A stretch of 12,022 bases of DNA. Origin: Holdemanella sp. Its GTDB lineage: Bacteria; Bacillota_I; Bacilli_A; Erysipelotrichales; Erysipelotrichaceae. Position 1 is the stretch's first letter; each line of letters starts with the position of its first letter. The position numbers and the translations under genes are program-made. Under the pieces are notes generated by a model. That model searched no databases, had not been told where the DNA came from, and was given only the letters and a program-made list of their open reading frames with translations. Positions 1-7,845 of this stretch are shown here, one piece after another. The stretch covers positions 1-12,022 of the forward strand of contig JABUSD010000354.1 of assembly GCA_021442845.1 (NCBI GenBank). The letters are read 5' to 3'.

Positions 1-349
1 TTCCATATTTTGCAAAGTTATCCACAACGCTTTGATCAAATGTTCGAATCATGACACCATCTAAATATCTTGATAAAGCTCTTGCGGTATCCTGAATGGG
101 TTCTCCTCTATCCATCTGCAAATCGCTTTTTGATAGGAGTAATGGCTGTCCGCCTAATTGATTGATTCCAGTTTCAAAGGCAACACGGGTACGCGTACTT
201 ACTTTTTCCAGAATCAGGGCAACGGATTTACCATCTAATAATTTATGCGGGATTCCATGTTTCAATTCATATTTCAGCTGATCGGCAATATCAAGAATCG
301 ATGTGATATCCTCTTTTGTCAGATCCATTAATTTCAATAGATGTTTCAT
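1..349 (-). CDS. argF: Ornithine carbamoyltransferase, N-terminal part (truncated by window edge)
   Basis: Ornithine carbamoyltransferase makes citrulline from ornithine and carbamoyl phosphate in the cytoplasm. The 116 codons visible hold the N-terminal carbamoyl-phosphate domain, including the phosphate-binding motif STRTR at residues 51-55 (KVSTRTRVAFE) and the following GGQPLLL and DRGEPIQDTARALSRY stretches that are typical of the family. The start is the ATG at 349-347. It overlaps the argD stop as ATGA and is preceded by AAGGAG (358-363) at an 8-nt spacing. It is the last visible gene of the arg operon, and the remaining C-terminal two thirds lie beyond base 1. The closely related aspartate carbamoyltransferase is less likely given the arg context and the N-terminal sequence. 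Confidence 0.95.
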   Translation of the reverse strand, partial: MKHLLKLMDLTKEDITSILDIADQLKYELKHGIPHKLLDGKSVALILEKVSTRTRVAFETGINQLGGQPLLLSKSDLQMDRGEPIQDTARALSRYLDGVMIRTFDQSVVDNFAKYG

Positions 350-1527
350 TCAAAGATCTCCTTCATAATGGAAAGACTAGCATCAATTTCATCATAGGAA
401 ATCACAAGTGGTGGCAATAATCGAATCGCATCCAATCCTGCCGTTAAGACAAGAATACCTTTATCTCTTAAATTGTTTACATAGTCTGCACGTTTTTCTG
501 GATCGACAATAATTCCAATCATCAATCCCATACCACGTACATCTTTAATATTTTCTGATTGGAAAGAGCGGATTCCATTCATAAAATAGTCTCCCTTTTC
601 CTTTACTGCCTGTAAAAATTCAGGTGTATCCACTGTTTTAAGGACAACATTGGCTGCTTCACATCCTAGTGGGGTTGCCCCAAATGTAGAACCATGCTGA
701 CCTGGCTGCATAGTGTATTCACACTTTTCACCAACCATGAAGCCTCCAATTGGAAAGCCTCCACCCAATCCTTTGGCAATGGAAATGATATCTGGTTCAA
801 TTCCAAACTGCTGGTAAGCAAATAGTGTTCCTGTTCGTCCAATTCCTGTCTGTACTTCATCAACACAGACTAAGATATCTCTTTCCTTGCAATAGGCACT
901 TACCTGCTGTACAAAGTCTTTATCCAGTGGCAATACACCACCTTCTCCTTGGATCATTTCCATCATAACGGCACATACATGTTCATTGACATGAGCTTTG
1001 AAATCTTCAAAGTCATTGGCTATGACATAATCAAATCCTTCTGGAAATGGATAGAACCATTGGTGAAACTTTGCCTGTCCGGTTGCCTTTAATGTGTTCA
1101 TTGTTCTTCCATGGAATGACTGTTTTAAACTCAGAATCACAAAGCGGTCATTTCCATATTTGTCAGACGAATACTTACGGGCACATTTAATCAGTCCTTC
1201 ATTGGCTTCGGCTCCGGAATTGGCAAAGAAGACTTTCTTTAATCCGCTTCCCTTTGCCAGCTTTTCAGCAACTTCTACCATAGGCTCTGTATAATATAGA
1301 TTGGATACATGCATCAATGTAGCTGCCTGGTTTGAAATCGCTTCAACTAATTCTGGATGGTTGTGACCCAATGCATTGACACCAATCCCTGATGTTAAAT
1401 CGATATAGCTTTTTCCTGTACTATCATACAATGTACAGCCTTCTCCTTTGACAAAACATATAGGTGCTCTTCCATATGTATTCATCACATAGGCGCTTTC
1501 TTTTTGTTTGACTGTTTCAAAATCCAT
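346..1527 (-). CDS. argD: Acetylornithine aminotransferase
   Basis: PLP-dependent class III aminotransferase that converts N-acetylglutamate semialdehyde to N-acetylornithine, using glutamate as amino donor. With the ATG start the protein has 393 residues, the normal family length. Visible landmarks are NSGAEANE (about 103-110, PLP phosphate binding), SFHGRT, DEVQTGIGRTG (about 223-233, the Asp contacting the pyridine nitrogen) and SIAKGLGGGFPIGG, whose Lys (about residue 252) should form the PLP Schiff base. A TTG two codons upstream (1533) is in frame but lies against the Shine-Dalgarno AGGAGG at 1534-1539; the ATG at 1527-1525 sits 6 nt from that site and is preferred. It lies 10 bp after argB and overlaps argF by 4 bp. 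Related enzymes such as succinylornithine or GABA aminotransferase are unlikely in this operon. Confidence 0.95.
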   Translation of the reverse strand: MDFETVKQKESAYVMNTYGRAPICFVKGEGCTLYDSTGKSYIDLTSGIGVNALGHNHPELVEAISNQAATLMHVSNLYYTEPMVEVAEKLAKGSGLKKVFFANSGAEANEGLIKCARKYSSDKYGNDRFVILSLKQSFHGRTMNTLKATGQAKFHQWFYPFPEGFDYVIANDFEDFKAHVNEHVCAVMMEMIQGEGGVLPLDKDFVQQVSAYCKERDILVCVDEVQTGIGRTGTLFAYQQFGIEPDIISIAKGLGGGFPIGGFMVGEKCEYTMQPGQHGSTFGATPLGCEAANVVLKTVDTPEFLQAVKEKGDYFMNGIRSFQSENIKDVRGMGLMIGIIVDPEKRADYVNNLRDKGILVLTAGLDAIRLLPPLVISYDEIDASLSIMKEIFE

Positions 1528-1533
1528 GAGCAA

Positions 1534-1539
1534 CCTCCT
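1534..1539 (-). promoter_or_regulatory. argD ribosome binding site (decides the start)
   Basis: AGGAGG on the minus strand, 6 nt before the ATG at 1527-1525. It overlaps the argB stop codon TAG (1538-1540), so ribosomes finishing argB end on the argD ribosome binding site. The in-frame TTG at 1533-1531 directly abuts this site and is too close to serve as the start. Confidence 0.8.
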
Positions 1540-2392
1540 AATAGAACATCGTTCCTACACCATCATTGCTTAAAATTTCAATCAGAATGGAATGTGGTAC
1601 ACGTCCATCCTGAATATTAACTGTGCCAACACCTTGACGAATGGCTTCTACACAGCATTGTACCTTTGGAATCATTCCTCCGGAAATAATTCCTTCCTTC
1701 ATTAAGGCTGGTACCTGCGATATCTTTAATTCTGGAATCAATGTTGAATCATCCTTTGGATCTTTCATCAACCCCATCACATCAGTTAATAAAATAAACT
1801 TCTTTGCCTTTAAGGCAATTGCTAATTTTTCAGCGGCAATATCGGCATTGATATTGTAATTCATCATCTGGTCTACACCCGCTGCAACACTGGAAATAAC
1901 CGGAATATATCCTTTATCCAGAATATCTTTGACAATCTGTGGATTTACCTTTGTGATATTTCCTACATTTCCATGTACATCATCACATTTGACGGCTTCA
2001 AACAGATTACCATCCATACCCGCAAGACCGATTCCTGTACCACCTGCTTTACGTAGTAGGGATACAAGATTTTTATTGACCTTACCGCAAAGAACCATCT
2101 GAACGACATCCATAGTTTCATCATCGGTTACACGTAACCCGTTGATGAATTGACCTTTTTTGCCGACTTTATCTAACATTTCGTTGATTTCTGGTCCACC
2201 TCCATGCACCAGTACAACTTTTATTCCAATCAGATTCAATAAGACGACATCTTTAATGACGGCTTCCTTCAGATCTTCATTAATCATGGCATTTCCACCA
2301 TATTTAATGACAACCACTTCACCTACATACTCCTGTATATAAGGTAAGGCTTCAATCAGAATATTTGCCTTAATCCCTGGATCAATTCTCAT
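1538..2392 (-). CDS. argB: N-acetylglutamate kinase
   Basis: Amino-acid kinase family enzyme that phosphorylates N-acetylglutamate to the acyl phosphate, normally the committed and feedback-controlled step of the pathway. The 284-residue protein shows IKYGGNAM with Lys30 (ATP phosphate binding), VHGGGPEIN (62-70, acetylglutamate loop), NINADIAAEKLA (about 180-191), LLTDVMG, SGGMIPKV with Lys243, and the usual C-terminal GVGTMFY. The roughly 20-residue N-terminal extension containing ILIEALPYIQEY resembles the N-helix of hexameric, arginine-sensitive kinases, so feedback inhibition by arginine is a reasonable inference. The ATG at 2392 overlaps the argJ TGA as ATGA (4 bp), which indicates translational coupling. 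GGAG lies about 10 nt upstream. Confidence 0.96.
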   Translation of the reverse strand: MRIDPGIKANILIEALPYIQEYVGEVVVIKYGGNAMINEDLKEAVIKDVVLLNLIGIKVVLVHGGGPEINEMLDKVGKKGQFINGLRVTDDETMDVVQMVLCGKVNKNLVSLLRKAGGTGIGLAGMDGNLFEAVKCDDVHGNVGNITKVNPQIVKDILDKGYIPVISSVAAGVDQMMNYNINADIAAEKLAIALKAKKFILLTDVMGLMKDPKDDSTLIPELKISQVPALMKEGIISGGMIPKVQCCVEAIRQGVGTVNIQDGRVPHSILIEILSNDGVGTMFY

Positions 2393-3597
2393 GTTCGATA
2401 ATCTCCATTGATCTTTACATAATCATATGTCAAATCACATCCCCAGCATGATACAAAAGCATCTCCTTCTTTCATATCGGAAATGATTTCAACTTCATCA
2501 TCCAATAAGATTTCTTTAGCCAGTTCTTCATCAAATGGAAGTCCTTTTCCATCTTTACAGCACTGTACAATTCCCTTCTTTGACTTGAAGTAGATATCCA
2601 CTGTTTCAGGATCGAAATCTTCACCCGAATAGCCTAATGCACAGATGACACGTCCCCAGTTGGCATCCGCTCCAAACATAGCAGCTTTTACTAAAGAAGA
2701 AGAACATACCGACATTGATAACACTTCGGCCTTGGCTTCATTAGCTGCATGAATGACAGTACTTGTCATAAGCTTTCCAGCTCCTTCTCCATCCGCAGCA
2801 ATCTTCTTTGCCAATGTTTCCATCACAAATAGGAAAGCTTCCTTGAATGTTGCATAAGAATCATCTTCCTTTGATACTTCTTCATTTCCTGCTAATCCAT
2901 TGGCCATGATAACACACATATCATTTGTGGATGTATCCCCATCTACACTGACACGGTTGAATGTCTTCTTTACATTGTCATGAATCATTTCATCCAGTAA
3001 GTCTGATGAAATGTTACAGTCTGTTGTGATAAAAGCTAACATCGTACCCATATTTGGATGAATCATACCAGAACCTTTACAGATTCCTCCCATTTTTACG
3101 GTTGTTCCATGAATATCAAATTCAACCGCAATAACTTTTTCTACTGTATCGGTTGTTAAAATCGCTTTGGCTGCCTTATCATTTCCTGCTTCACTTAATT
3201 CAATGCAATGTGCATTTTCCTGAATACAGGCAATTGGTAAAGGCTGTCCAATTACACCTGTCGATGCAACAATCACATCGTTAGTATCAATTCCTAATAA
3301 ATCAGCAGCAACCTTTGCTTCTAATTCGGCATTTTCCATTTCAACGGGATTGCACGCATTGGCATTTCCTGAATTCACAATGACGGCCTGGGCAATTCCA
3401 TTCTGCAAGTGATTCTTTGTTACTTTTAATGGGGCTGCCTTTACTTTATTTGTTGTATAAGTTGCAGCACAGTTACATGGCTGGATTGAATAAATCATAG
3501 CTAAGTCATCTTTTGACTGATTCTTTCGAATTCCACAATGACAAGCTCCTGCTTTAAATCCTTTAGCGGCGCATATACCATTTTGAATAACTTTCAT
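2389..3597 (-). CDS. argJ: Glutamate N-acetyltransferase / N-acetylornithine transacetylase (ArgJ)
   Basis: ArgJ moves the acetyl group from N-acetylornithine to glutamate and so recycles it. Bifunctional forms also use acetyl-CoA to make N-acetylglutamate. The protein has 402 residues, the normal length. ArgJ is made as a proprotein that cuts itself before a catalytic Thr; here the site is KGSGMIHPNMGTMLAF with Thr185, giving alpha (1-184) and beta (185-402) chains. The residue before Thr is Gly184, where many homologues have Ala. Other conserved stretches are VNSGNANAC (74-82), ASTGVIGQPL (111-120), SVDGDTSTND (217-226) and GADANWGR (309-316). It starts at ATG 3597 behind AAGGTGG, 14 bp after argC. 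No argA or argE is seen, which fits a cyclic pathway. Mono- or bifunctionality cannot be read from sequence. Confidence 0.95.
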   Translation of the reverse strand: MKVIQNGICAAKGFKAGACHCGIRKNQSKDDLAMIYSIQPCNCAATYTTNKVKAAPLKVTKNHLQNGIAQAVIVNSGNANACNPVEMENAELEAKVAADLLGIDTNDVIVASTGVIGQPLPIACIQENAHCIELSEAGNDKAAKAILTTDTVEKVIAVEFDIHGTTVKMGGICKGSGMIHPNMGTMLAFITTDCNISSDLLDEMIHDNVKKTFNRVSVDGDTSTNDMCVIMANGLAGNEEVSKEDDSYATFKEAFLFVMETLAKKIAADGEGAGKLMTSTVIHAANEAKAEVLSMSVCSSSLVKAAMFGADANWGRVICALGYSGEDFDPETVDIYFKSKKGIVQCCKDGKGLPFDEELAKEILLDDEVEIISDMKEGDAFVSCWGCDLTYDYVKINGDYRT

Positions 3598-3611
3598 TCT
3601 AACCCACCTTT

Positions 3612-4523
3612 CTAAAGGTCTAATCCTTTTGTCTGATCAAACCCTAACATTAAATTCATATTCTGAATCGCAGCTCCACAAGCTCCTTTGCCTAAATTAT
3701 CAAATAGCGTTGTGATGCATGCCTTTTTATCATTGCCAGATACAATCAATTCAAGGCTATCCTTGTTTGCCTTTGTATTGGCACTTATCATACCATCGAC
3801 CTGTTTGGATACGGTAATCAATGGTTTTCCTTCATACCAGTTCTTTAAAACTTCATAGACTTCATCGATAGAATGGTTAAAAACCGGTACGGTAACTGCC
3901 ATTCCACGATAATAATCATCAACAATCGGATTGAAGATTGGCTCTTCATTCAATCCTGTCATCTTCTTCATTTCAGGAAGATGTTTATGCATCTGTGTCA
4001 ATCCATAGATTCTTGGTGCATATAAATCTTCTGTCTTATCGTTTTCATATTGGGCAATCATCTTATTTCCCCCACCAGAATATCCCGTTAGGGAATGGGC
4101 TACCAAGACGCTGTCCTTATCAATCAATCCTTTTTGAACAAGAGGATACACAGCCATGATAAATCCAGTGGCATGACATCCTGGATTGGCAACGCGATGG
4201 CTTGTTTCAATTTTATGTTTATGTGCATCGCTTAATTCACACATGCCATAGGCCCAATCATCGTTACAGCGATGCGCTGTCGATGCATCAATTACCTTTG
4301 TGTTTTCATCTAATAAATCGATGGCTGCAATACTTGCTGCATCTGGCAGACATAGAAAGACTAGATCCGCTTTATCCATGCATTTCTTTCTTTCAACATC
4401 ATCTTTACGCTTTTCAGGATCGATTAGAATAATTTCAATATCCTCTCGCTTTGATAAGCGCTGATAGATTTCCAATCCAGTTGTTCCTGCCTGTCCATCA
4501 ATATAAATCTTTGGTTTATCCAT
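3612..4523 (-). CDS. argC: N-acetyl-gamma-glutamyl-phosphate reductase, short (type 2) form
   Basis: NADPH-dependent reductase that turns N-acetylglutamyl phosphate into the semialdehyde. The protein has 303 residues from the ATG, matching the shorter type of ArgC rather than the roughly 345-residue Bacillus-type enzyme. It begins with the nucleotide-binding pattern GQAGTTGLEI (10-19), continues with VFLCLPD, and carries the catalytic Cys at about residue 116 in the NPGCHATGF motif. HSLTGYSGGG and the C-terminal GKGACGAAIQNMNLMLG stretch are also typical. The start is the ATG at 4523-4521, which shares one base with the argH stop (TAATG). An in-frame GTG at 4532 would extend it by 3 codons but lies inside the likely Shine-Dalgarno AAAGGTG (4530-4536), so it is rejected. 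Confidence 0.94.
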   Translation of the reverse strand: MDKPKIYIDGQAGTTGLEIYQRLSKREDIEIILIDPEKRKDDVERKKCMDKADLVFLCLPDAASIAAIDLLDENTKVIDASTAHRCNDDWAYGMCELSDAHKHKIETSHRVANPGCHATGFIMAVYPLVQKGLIDKDSVLVAHSLTGYSGGGNKMIAQYENDKTEDLYAPRIYGLTQMHKHLPEMKKMTGLNEEPIFNPIVDDYYRGMAVTVPVFNHSIDEVYEVLKNWYEGKPLITVSKQVDGMISANTKANKDSLELIVSGNDKKACITTLFDNLGKGACGAAIQNMNLMLGFDQTKGLDL

Positions 4524-5908
4524 TACGAACACCTTTCGTTAATAAATCTCTCTATCATCTGGATCTGACGGACCACTTCATTCTGACTTGGTCCTCCTAA
4601 TACCTTACGCATTTCTACACATGTCTTTAAATCCAATGCCTGATATACATCCTTATCAAAAGCTTCATTGAATTCCTTGAACTGTTCAAGACTTAATTCA
4701 TTCAATGCCATATGGTTCTTATTGCAGTATCCTACAAGCGAACCTACTACATGATAGGCATCTCTAAATGGAAGTCCTTTTCGTGTTAAATAATCCGCAC
4801 AGTCTGTCGCATTGATATATCCATGTAAACATGCATATTCACAGTTTTCCTTTAAAATTGTCATTGTATCAAACATCGGTTTGACAACGACTAGACACTG
4901 TTTCACGGTATCAATCGCATCAAATACCGCTTCCTTGTCTTCCTGCATATCTTTGTTGTAGGCAAGGGGAAGTCCTTTCAACATTGTAAGAGATGTCATT
5001 AAAGAGCCATAGACTCTTCCTGTCTTTCCACGTATCAATTCACAGATATCTGGATTCTTTTTCTGTGGCATGATAGAAGATCCTGTTGAGAAGGCATCAT
5101 CCAGTTCAATATAATGGAATTCAAGGGAGCACCATGCGATGATCTCTTCTGAGAATCTTGATAGATGCATCATTAAAATGGATAAATCAGAACATAGTTC
5201 AATACAATAATCACGATCACTGACACCATCGAGTGAATTGTCTACCGGTTGTGTAAAGCCTAATAGATCCGATGTATAGTTACGATCAATTGGATAGGTT
5301 GTTGTAGCTAATGCACCACATCCTAATGGACATTCATTCATTAAATCATATGTATTCTGTAATCGTCGGATATCCCTTTTCAACATATTGGCATAAGCCA
5401 TCATCCAGTGTGCAATTGTAATTGGCTGTGCTCTTTGAAGATGGGTATAGCCTGGAATATAGGTTTCTAAGTTGACTCTTGCCATTGCGGTTAAGGATTT
5501 CATGAAATCCAGTATCAATGCCTGGATTTCCTTGATTTCCTTTTTTACATACAAACGCATATCAAGGGCAACCTGATCATTACGCGAACGTCCTGTATGC
5601 AGTCGCTTTCCGGCATCGCCAATACGATTTGTTAGGGTTTCCTCCACAAACATATGAATGTCTTCAAACCCTTGTCCAAATGGTAATTTTCCTTCATTGA
5701 TATCCTTTAGAATGGATTTCAACCCTTCCTGAATATCCTGTGCATCTTTCGTTGTTACGATTCCCTGTTTTTCTAACATAGCTACGTGAGCCAGGGAACC
5801 TTGAATGTCTTCTTCATACAAGCGGCAATCAAAAGGAAGGGATGTATTAAAATCGTCTACTTTTGAATCTGTCTCCTTTGCGAAACGTCCTGCCCACATT
5901 TTTGCCAT
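4523..5908 (-). CDS. argH: Argininosuccinate lyase
   Basis: Fumarase/aspartase superfamily enzyme that splits argininosuccinate into arginine and fumarate, the last step of the pathway; homotetramer in known members. The 461 residues match the family length. It opens with WAGRF, then HTGRSRNDQVALD (104-116), GYTHLQRAQP (153-162, with the general-acid His156), and the superfamily signature GSSIMPQKKNP (276-286), in which Ser278 would be the flexible-loop catalytic base. It starts at ATG 5908 after AGGAG, 10 bp behind the argG stop, and its stop overlaps the argC start by one base. Confidence 0.96.
   Translation of the reverse strand: MAKMWAGRFAKETDSKVDDFNTSLPFDCRLYEEDIQGSLAHVAMLEKQGIVTTKDAQDIQEGLKSILKDINEGKLPFGQGFEDIHMFVEETLTNRIGDAGKRLHTGRSRNDQVALDMRLYVKKEIKEIQALILDFMKSLTAMARVNLETYIPGYTHLQRAQPITIAHWMMAYANMLKRDIRRLQNTYDLMNECPLGCGALATTTYPIDRNYTSDLLGFTQPVDNSLDGVSDRDYCIELCSDLSILMMHLSRFSEEIIAWCSLEFHYIELDDAFSTGSSIMPQKKNPDICELIRGKTGRVYGSLMTSLTMLKGLPLAYNKDMQEDKEAVFDAIDTVKQCLVVVKPMFDTMTILKENCEYACLHGYINATDCADYLTRKGLPFRDAYHVVGSLVGYCNKNHMALNELSLEQFKEFNEAFDKDVYQALDLKTCVEMRKVLGGPSQNEVVRQIQMIERFINERCS
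4530..4536 (-). promoter_or_regulatory. argC ribosome binding site (inside the argH 3' end)
   Basis: AAAGGTG on the minus strand lies within the last codons of argH, 6 nt before the ATG at 4523. It supports the ATG over the upstream in-frame GTG, which falls within the site itself. With the TAATG stop-start overlap it suggests that argC translation depends on ribosomes finishing argH. Confidence 0.6.
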
Positions 5909-5918
5909 ATTATGTCTC

Positions 5919-7169
5919 CTATTCTACACTTGGGAAGTGTTTTCCTTCTTTTTCAAATAATGCCTGGTCATTTAATGCTCTAACCTTTAGTGGCAATCCA
6001 AATAAGTTGATGAATCCTGCACTATCTGCCTGGTTGTAGCAGTCATCTTCATCAAATGTTGCCATACCGCTTGAATATAAGCTATATGGTGAAGTAACCG
6101 ATGTAGGAATGATATTTCCTTTATATAGTTTTAGTGAAACATCGCCTGTTACTGTTTCCTGTGTTGTTGTGACAAAAGCACTCAATGCCTTTCTTAATGG
6201 TGTATACCACTGTCCGTTATATACGATATCAGCAAACTTCAAAGCCACCTGCTGTTTGTAGTGTGCTGTTTCTCTATCCAATGTGATTTCCTCTAACTTC
6301 GCATGTGCTGCATAAAGAATTGTTCCACCTGGTGTTTCATATACACCACGTGATTTCATACCAACTAAACGGTTTTCAACAACATCTAACAATCCAATAC
6401 CATTCGCTCCTCCTAATTTATTCAATTCAAGGATGATATCCAATGGTTTCATTTCCTTACCATTTAATGATGTAGGAACACCTTTTTCAAAGTGCATTGT
6501 GATTTCTGTTGGTGTATCTGGTGCTGCATATGGAGAAACACCCAATTCTAAGAATCCTGGCTTCTGGATTGGTGCTTCATTGGCTGGGTCTTCCAGATCC
6601 AATCCTTCATGTGATAAGTGCCATAAGTTCTTATCCTTTGAATAGTTTGTTTCCTTATTAATCTTTAATGGGATATTGTGTGCTTCTGCATATTCAATTT
6701 CCTTTTCACGCGAATTCAATTCCCAGAATCGCCAAGGTGCAATGATATCCATATGAGGCGCAAATGCCTTGATTGCTAGTTCAAAACGAACCTGGTCATT
6801 TCCTTTTCCTGTACATCCATGGCAAATCGCATCAGCTCCTTCTTTAAGAGCAATTTCAGTAATTCGTTTTGCGATGATTGGACGTGCGAATGAAGTTCCT
6901 AATAAGTATCCTTCATAAGCAGCTCCACACTGCATTGTTGGAATTACATATTCATTTACGAATTCTTCATTTAAATCTTCAATATATAATTTAGAAGCTC
7001 CTGTCTTTAATGCCTTTTCTTCTAAACCATCCAATTCAGTTCCCTGTCCTACATTTCCTGAAACCGCAATGATTTCAGCTCCATAATTTTCCTTTAACCA
7101 TGGGATTAATACCGATGTATCCAATCCTCCTGAGTAAGCTAATACAATTTTCTTATACTGTTTTTTCAT
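5919..7169 (-). CDS. argG: Argininosuccinate synthase
   Basis: Joins citrulline and aspartate with ATP to form argininosuccinate. The protein has 416 residues, the usual length. It starts with the N-type ATP pyrophosphatase loop [10 protein letters not shown] (11-20), followed by [12 protein letters not shown] (91-102), [13 protein letters not shown] (118-130, citrulline/aspartate site), [15 protein letters not shown] (about 144-158) and NLWHLSHEG. It is the first gene of the operon. The start is the ATG at 7169, with GGAGG and a second purine-rich AAGGAA upstream. The first-gene position directly behind the T-box means it is the gene most directly exposed to tRNA-dependent antitermination. 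Confidence 0.97.
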   Translation of the reverse strand: MKKQYKKIVLAYSGGLDTSVLIPWLKENYGAEIIAVSGNVGQGTELDGLEEKALKTGASKLYIEDLNEEFVNEYVIPTMQCGAAYEGYLLGTSFARPIIAKRITEIALKEGADAICHGCTGKGNDQVRFELAIKAFAPHMDIIAPWRFWELNSREKEIEYAEAHNIPLKINKETNYSKDKNLWHLSHEGLDLEDPANEAPIQKPGFLELGVSPYAAPDTPTEITMHFEKGVPTSLNGKEMKPLDIILELNKLGGANGIGLLDVVENRLVGMKSRGVYETPGGTILYAAHAKLEEITLDRETAHYKQQVALKFADIVYNGQWYTPLRKALSAFVTTTQETVTGDVSLKLYKGNIIPTSVTSPYSLYSSGMATFDEDDCYNQADSAGFINLFGLPLKVRALNDQALFEKEGKHFPSVE

Positions 7170-7253
7170 TTCCTTTTTCCTCCATCTTTCTATATGTTTT
7201 TTTCTAAATTCAAATCCAATTTACATCGTCGGCCTTCCATACCATCACCTCAC

Positions 7254-7283
7254 AAAAAAACGCCCTTAACACAAAAAGGACGT
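7254..7283 (-). terminator. Intrinsic terminator of the arg T-box
   Basis: On the minus strand ACGTCCTT (7276-7283) pairs with AAGGGCGT (7260-7267), 8 bp with one G-U, followed by seven T (7254-7260). Its 5' arm is also needed to pair with the T-box sequence in the antiterminator, so the two structures exclude each other. Confidence 0.88.
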
Positions 7284-7488
7284 AATGAACGCGGTACCAC
7301 CTAATTTCCACTCAATCTATTTGAGTGACACCTTTTTCTTAACGCGAAAGCACGATCATTGCCTCATCTATGATTTCGACAATGCAGTTCCAAGACACGT
7401 TCCAGGATTTATTTCTGATGTTTTTCACCACACAACATCTCTCTAAAAGAAAATCCGTCCTGTACTTCTTCTCTTCATAACCTTTATG
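7254..7488 (-). promoter_or_regulatory. T-box leader of the arg operon, probable Arg (CGU) specifier
   Basis: The minus strand carries the T-box core AGGTGGTACCGCG (7290-7302), whose UGGU should pair with the ACCA end of uncharged tRNA. Stem III is CACTCAA/TTGAGTG (7309-7315 with 7321-7327). Stem I upper helix is GGATTT/AAATCC (7451-7456 with 7405-7410). It is topped by GATGTT/AACATC (7417-7422 with 7434-7439), whose loop contains GTGGTG, with an AGAGAG bulge below. On the 3' side of the specifier loop the triplet at 7399-7397 reads CGU (Arg), preceded by GAA and followed by a purine. A competing terminator lies at 7254-7283. Uncharged tRNA-Arg should stabilise the antiterminator and allow readthrough into argG. 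Specifier assignment is by position and by operon function. Confidence 0.93.
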
Positions 7489-7494
7489 CATGCT

Positions 7495-7523
7495 ATTTTA
7501 CAATTAATATACGCTTTTTTCAA
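7495..7523 (-). promoter_or_regulatory. Sigma-A-type promoter of the arg operon
   Basis: TTGAAA (-35, 7518-7523) and TAAAAT (-10, 7495-7500) on the minus strand with a 17-bp spacer. Transcription would begin near 7488, just before T-box Stem I. Confidence 0.75.
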
Positions 7524-7590
7524 GGTATTTTCACAAATTATTTCAAATACATCCTGTCCAAATATGACTATAATTTATGAACAATATATA

Positions 7591-7618
7591 TTGATATTTA
7601 AAAATTTACTGATACAAT
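7591..7618 (+). promoter_or_regulatory. Sigma-A-type promoter of the structured leader / potD
   Basis: TTGATA (-35, 7591-7596), 16-bp spacer, TACAAT (-10, 7613-7618). Transcription would start near 7625. It diverges from the arg promoter; the 67 bp between the two -35 boxes are AT-rich and show no other feature I can name. Confidence 0.7.
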
Positions 7619-7624
7619 AATATC

Positions 7625-7843
7625 GTCACAAAAGTGATAGACCTCCCAAAAGGATAAGGCTACACGGACGGCCGGGTCAAATGCCGAAGACTTATCGAAG
7701 AGATAAGAACTCTGTTTGAAGGACAGGGAAGGTAATTTGATTACCTTATTGATTGAGTTAAAAGCTCAGTTTTATAAGCATATGCATCTACTTATGAAAT
7801 AATCAATAAGATGGGACTCACTTTTTGTGTTGTCATGTATTTC
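7625..7843 (+). ncRNA. Unassigned structured leader RNA (candidate riboswitch or small RNA)
   Basis: No protein is encoded here, but the transcript can fold extensively. An outer helix pairs CACAAAAGTGA (7627-7637) with TCACTTTTTGTG (7818-7829; one bulged U). Inside, domain A is closed by ACCTCCC (7641-7647) with GGGAAGGT (7726-7733; one bulged A). It holds a GC-rich core (7658-7688) with a CGG-ACGG-CCG hairpin and the hairpin CTTATC/GATAAG (7691-7707). Domain B is closed by a perfect 10-bp helix CTTATTGATT/AATCAATAAG (7745-7754 with 7801-7810), which contains two hairpins (7755-7767 and 7770-7799). An alternative hairpin GGTAAT/ATTACC (7731-7745) competes with both domains. A terminator and the potD gene follow. 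The helices are read from sequence; the riboswitch role is inference, and I do not recognise the family. Confidence 0.6.
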
Positions 7844-7845
7844 AG

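Noticed and set aside
1094..1294. Short opposite-strand and alternate-frame ORFs inside the arg genes, dbpA and the transglutaminase gene
   Set aside because: They lie inside well-supported genes, lack ribosome binding sites and encode no recognisable domain.
4524..4532. GTG start extending argC by three codons
   Set aside because: The GTG lies inside the Shine-Dalgarno AAAGGTG that serves the ATG at 4523.
7524..7560. Possible ArgR operator near the arg promoter
   Set aside because: The AT-rich sequence has only loose similarity to ARG-box consensus and no convincing 18-bp palindrome; T-box control is the better-supported explanation.
7665..7674. CGG-ACGG-CCG hairpin resembling a guanidine-II (mini-ykkC) ACGR loop
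   Set aside because: Guanidine-II needs two closely spaced ACGR hairpins. Only one is present, and the rest of the leader does not fit that small motif.
7684..7728. Glycine- or lysine-riboswitch-like words (GCCGAAG, then CTCTG and GGACAG) in the potD leader
   Set aside because: The glycine aptamer needs an upstream GGAGAG-type strand to pair with CUCUC, and the lysine aptamer needs its GAGGUGCGA and GGAGGGCUAUC ends. Neither is present; here the CTCTGT pairs locally with ACAGGG.
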